Part shown: in pieces, positions 6,000 to 6,496 of the stretch | How the letters are laid out: every line of letters starts with the position of its first letter | How positions within the stretch are numbered: position 1 is the stretch's first letter | From: Chloroflexota bacterium | GTDB taxonomy: Bacteria > Chloroflexota > Anaerolineae > B4-G1 > SLSP01 | Assembly (NCBI GenBank): GCA_022707725.1 | Contig: JAKJAB010000205.1 | Location: 1-6,496 of the forward strand | Length of the DNA stretch: 6,496 nt | Direction of reading: 5' to 3' | Notes under the pieces: model-generated | What the model saw: only the letters and a program-made list of their open reading frames with translations | What the model was told of the DNA's origin: nothing | Database searches by the model: none | Program-made: the position numbers and the translations under genes

Positions 6000-6496
6000 A
6001 TGCCGGAATATCCCGATATCGTGGTTTACATCGAGTCGCTACAGCATTTCGTGCAGGGACAGACGTTGACGCATGTGCGAATCGCGCACCCGTTTGTGCT
6101 GCGCACCGCGGAGCCACCGGTCGCGGCGCTACATGGCAAAATCTTGCGCGATCTGGAACGCCTGGGCAAGCGCATCGTCCTCGTTTTCGACGAGGATCAC
6201 TTTCTCGTGCTGCATTTGATGATCAGCGGGCGGCTGCAATGGTATCCGCCGGATCGCAAGGTTCCGGCCAAAGGGTGGCTGGCAGCGCTGGATTTTGCCA
6301 ATGGGACGCTGCTCCTCACTGAAACCTCGACGCAAAAGCGCGCGAGCCTGCACCTGGTGTGCGGGCAGGCAGCATTGCACGCCTTCACCCGCGGCGGCCT
6401 GGAAGTGATGGAAGCGACGACGGATGAATTCCGCGCCGCACTCCAGGCCGAGAATCACACGCTCAAACGCGCGCTCACCGATCAGCGGCTTTTCAG
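6000..6496 (+). CDS. Fpg/MutM-family DNA glycosylase, divergent subfamily (3' end cut by window edge)
   Basis: The first 165 residues are visible, about 60% of a usual 260-290-aa protein. The frame runs to the window edge without a stop. It begins MPEYPDIVVY; in Fpg/Nei enzymes Pro2 becomes the N-terminal nucleophile after Met removal and Glu3 is the proton donor, so both catalytic residues are present. Lys57 in LGKRIVLVF matches the conserved Fpg lysine, and HLMISGRLQW (72-81) matches the family HLGMSG strand. ENHTLKRALTDQRLF (151-165) begins the helix-two-turn-helix region; the GIGN motif and any zinc finger lie beyond the edge. The family removes oxidised or ring-opened bases and cuts the strand by beta/delta elimination. 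The canonical DPRRFG loop is replaced (LLLTETSTQKRASL, 104-117), so lesion preference may differ from MutM. It starts 28 bp after the kinase stop with no terminator between, so co-transcription is likely. Confidence 0.9.
   Translation, partial: MPEYPDIVVYIESLQHFVQGQTLTHVRIAHPFVLRTAEPPVAALHGKILRDLERLGKRIVLVFDEDHFLVLHLMISGRLQWYPPDRKVPAKGWLAALDFANGTLLLTETSTQKRASLHLVCGQAALHAFTRGGLEVMEATTDEFRAALQAENHTLKRALTDQRLF

Overview
The window looks like a chromosomal segment from a moderately GC-rich, free-living bacterium. The repertoire (a DUF2905 membrane protein, a beta-propeller lactonase, a divergent Fpg-type glycosylase, a CHASE-like hybrid kinase) and the short intergenic repeats fit a Chloroflexota (Anaerolineae-like) genome best. 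That placement is inference from gene style only; no rRNA or other marker gene is present.

The layout is two divergent blocks around an intergenic region at about 2833-3073. The leftward block, read on the minus strand, holds a 7-bladed beta-propeller lactonase (2832 to 1747), an extended short-chain dehydrogenase/reductase (SDR; 1750 to 701) whose ATG overlaps the lactonase stop by 4 nt, a small two-helix DUF2905 membrane protein (646 to 395), and the start of a metallo-beta-lactamase-fold hydrolase (256 to the left edge). The gaps around the DUF2905 gene carry non-coding repeats: a 7-bp tandem repeat at 275-307, a compound inverted/direct repeat at 324-388, and a possible related fragment at 660-682.

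The rightward block starts from a good sigma70-like promoter (2959-2987). It holds a 965-aa membrane-bound hybrid sensor histidine kinase (3074-5971) followed 28 bp later by a divergent Fpg/MutM-family DNA glycosylase that runs off the right edge (6000 onward).

Functionally, the coupled SDR and lactonase suggest oxidation of a sugar or polyol to a lactone followed by ring opening, but substrates cannot be read from the sequence. The kinase has an outside sensor, two PAS domains, an HDFNN-type kinase core and a C-terminal receiver, with no output domain or partner regulator in view. I see no mobile element, CRISPR array, RNA gene or defence system. The most interesting points are the intergenic repeats, the helical insertion in the SDR, and the altered DNA-intercalation loops in the glycosylase; none amounts to a clear new system.
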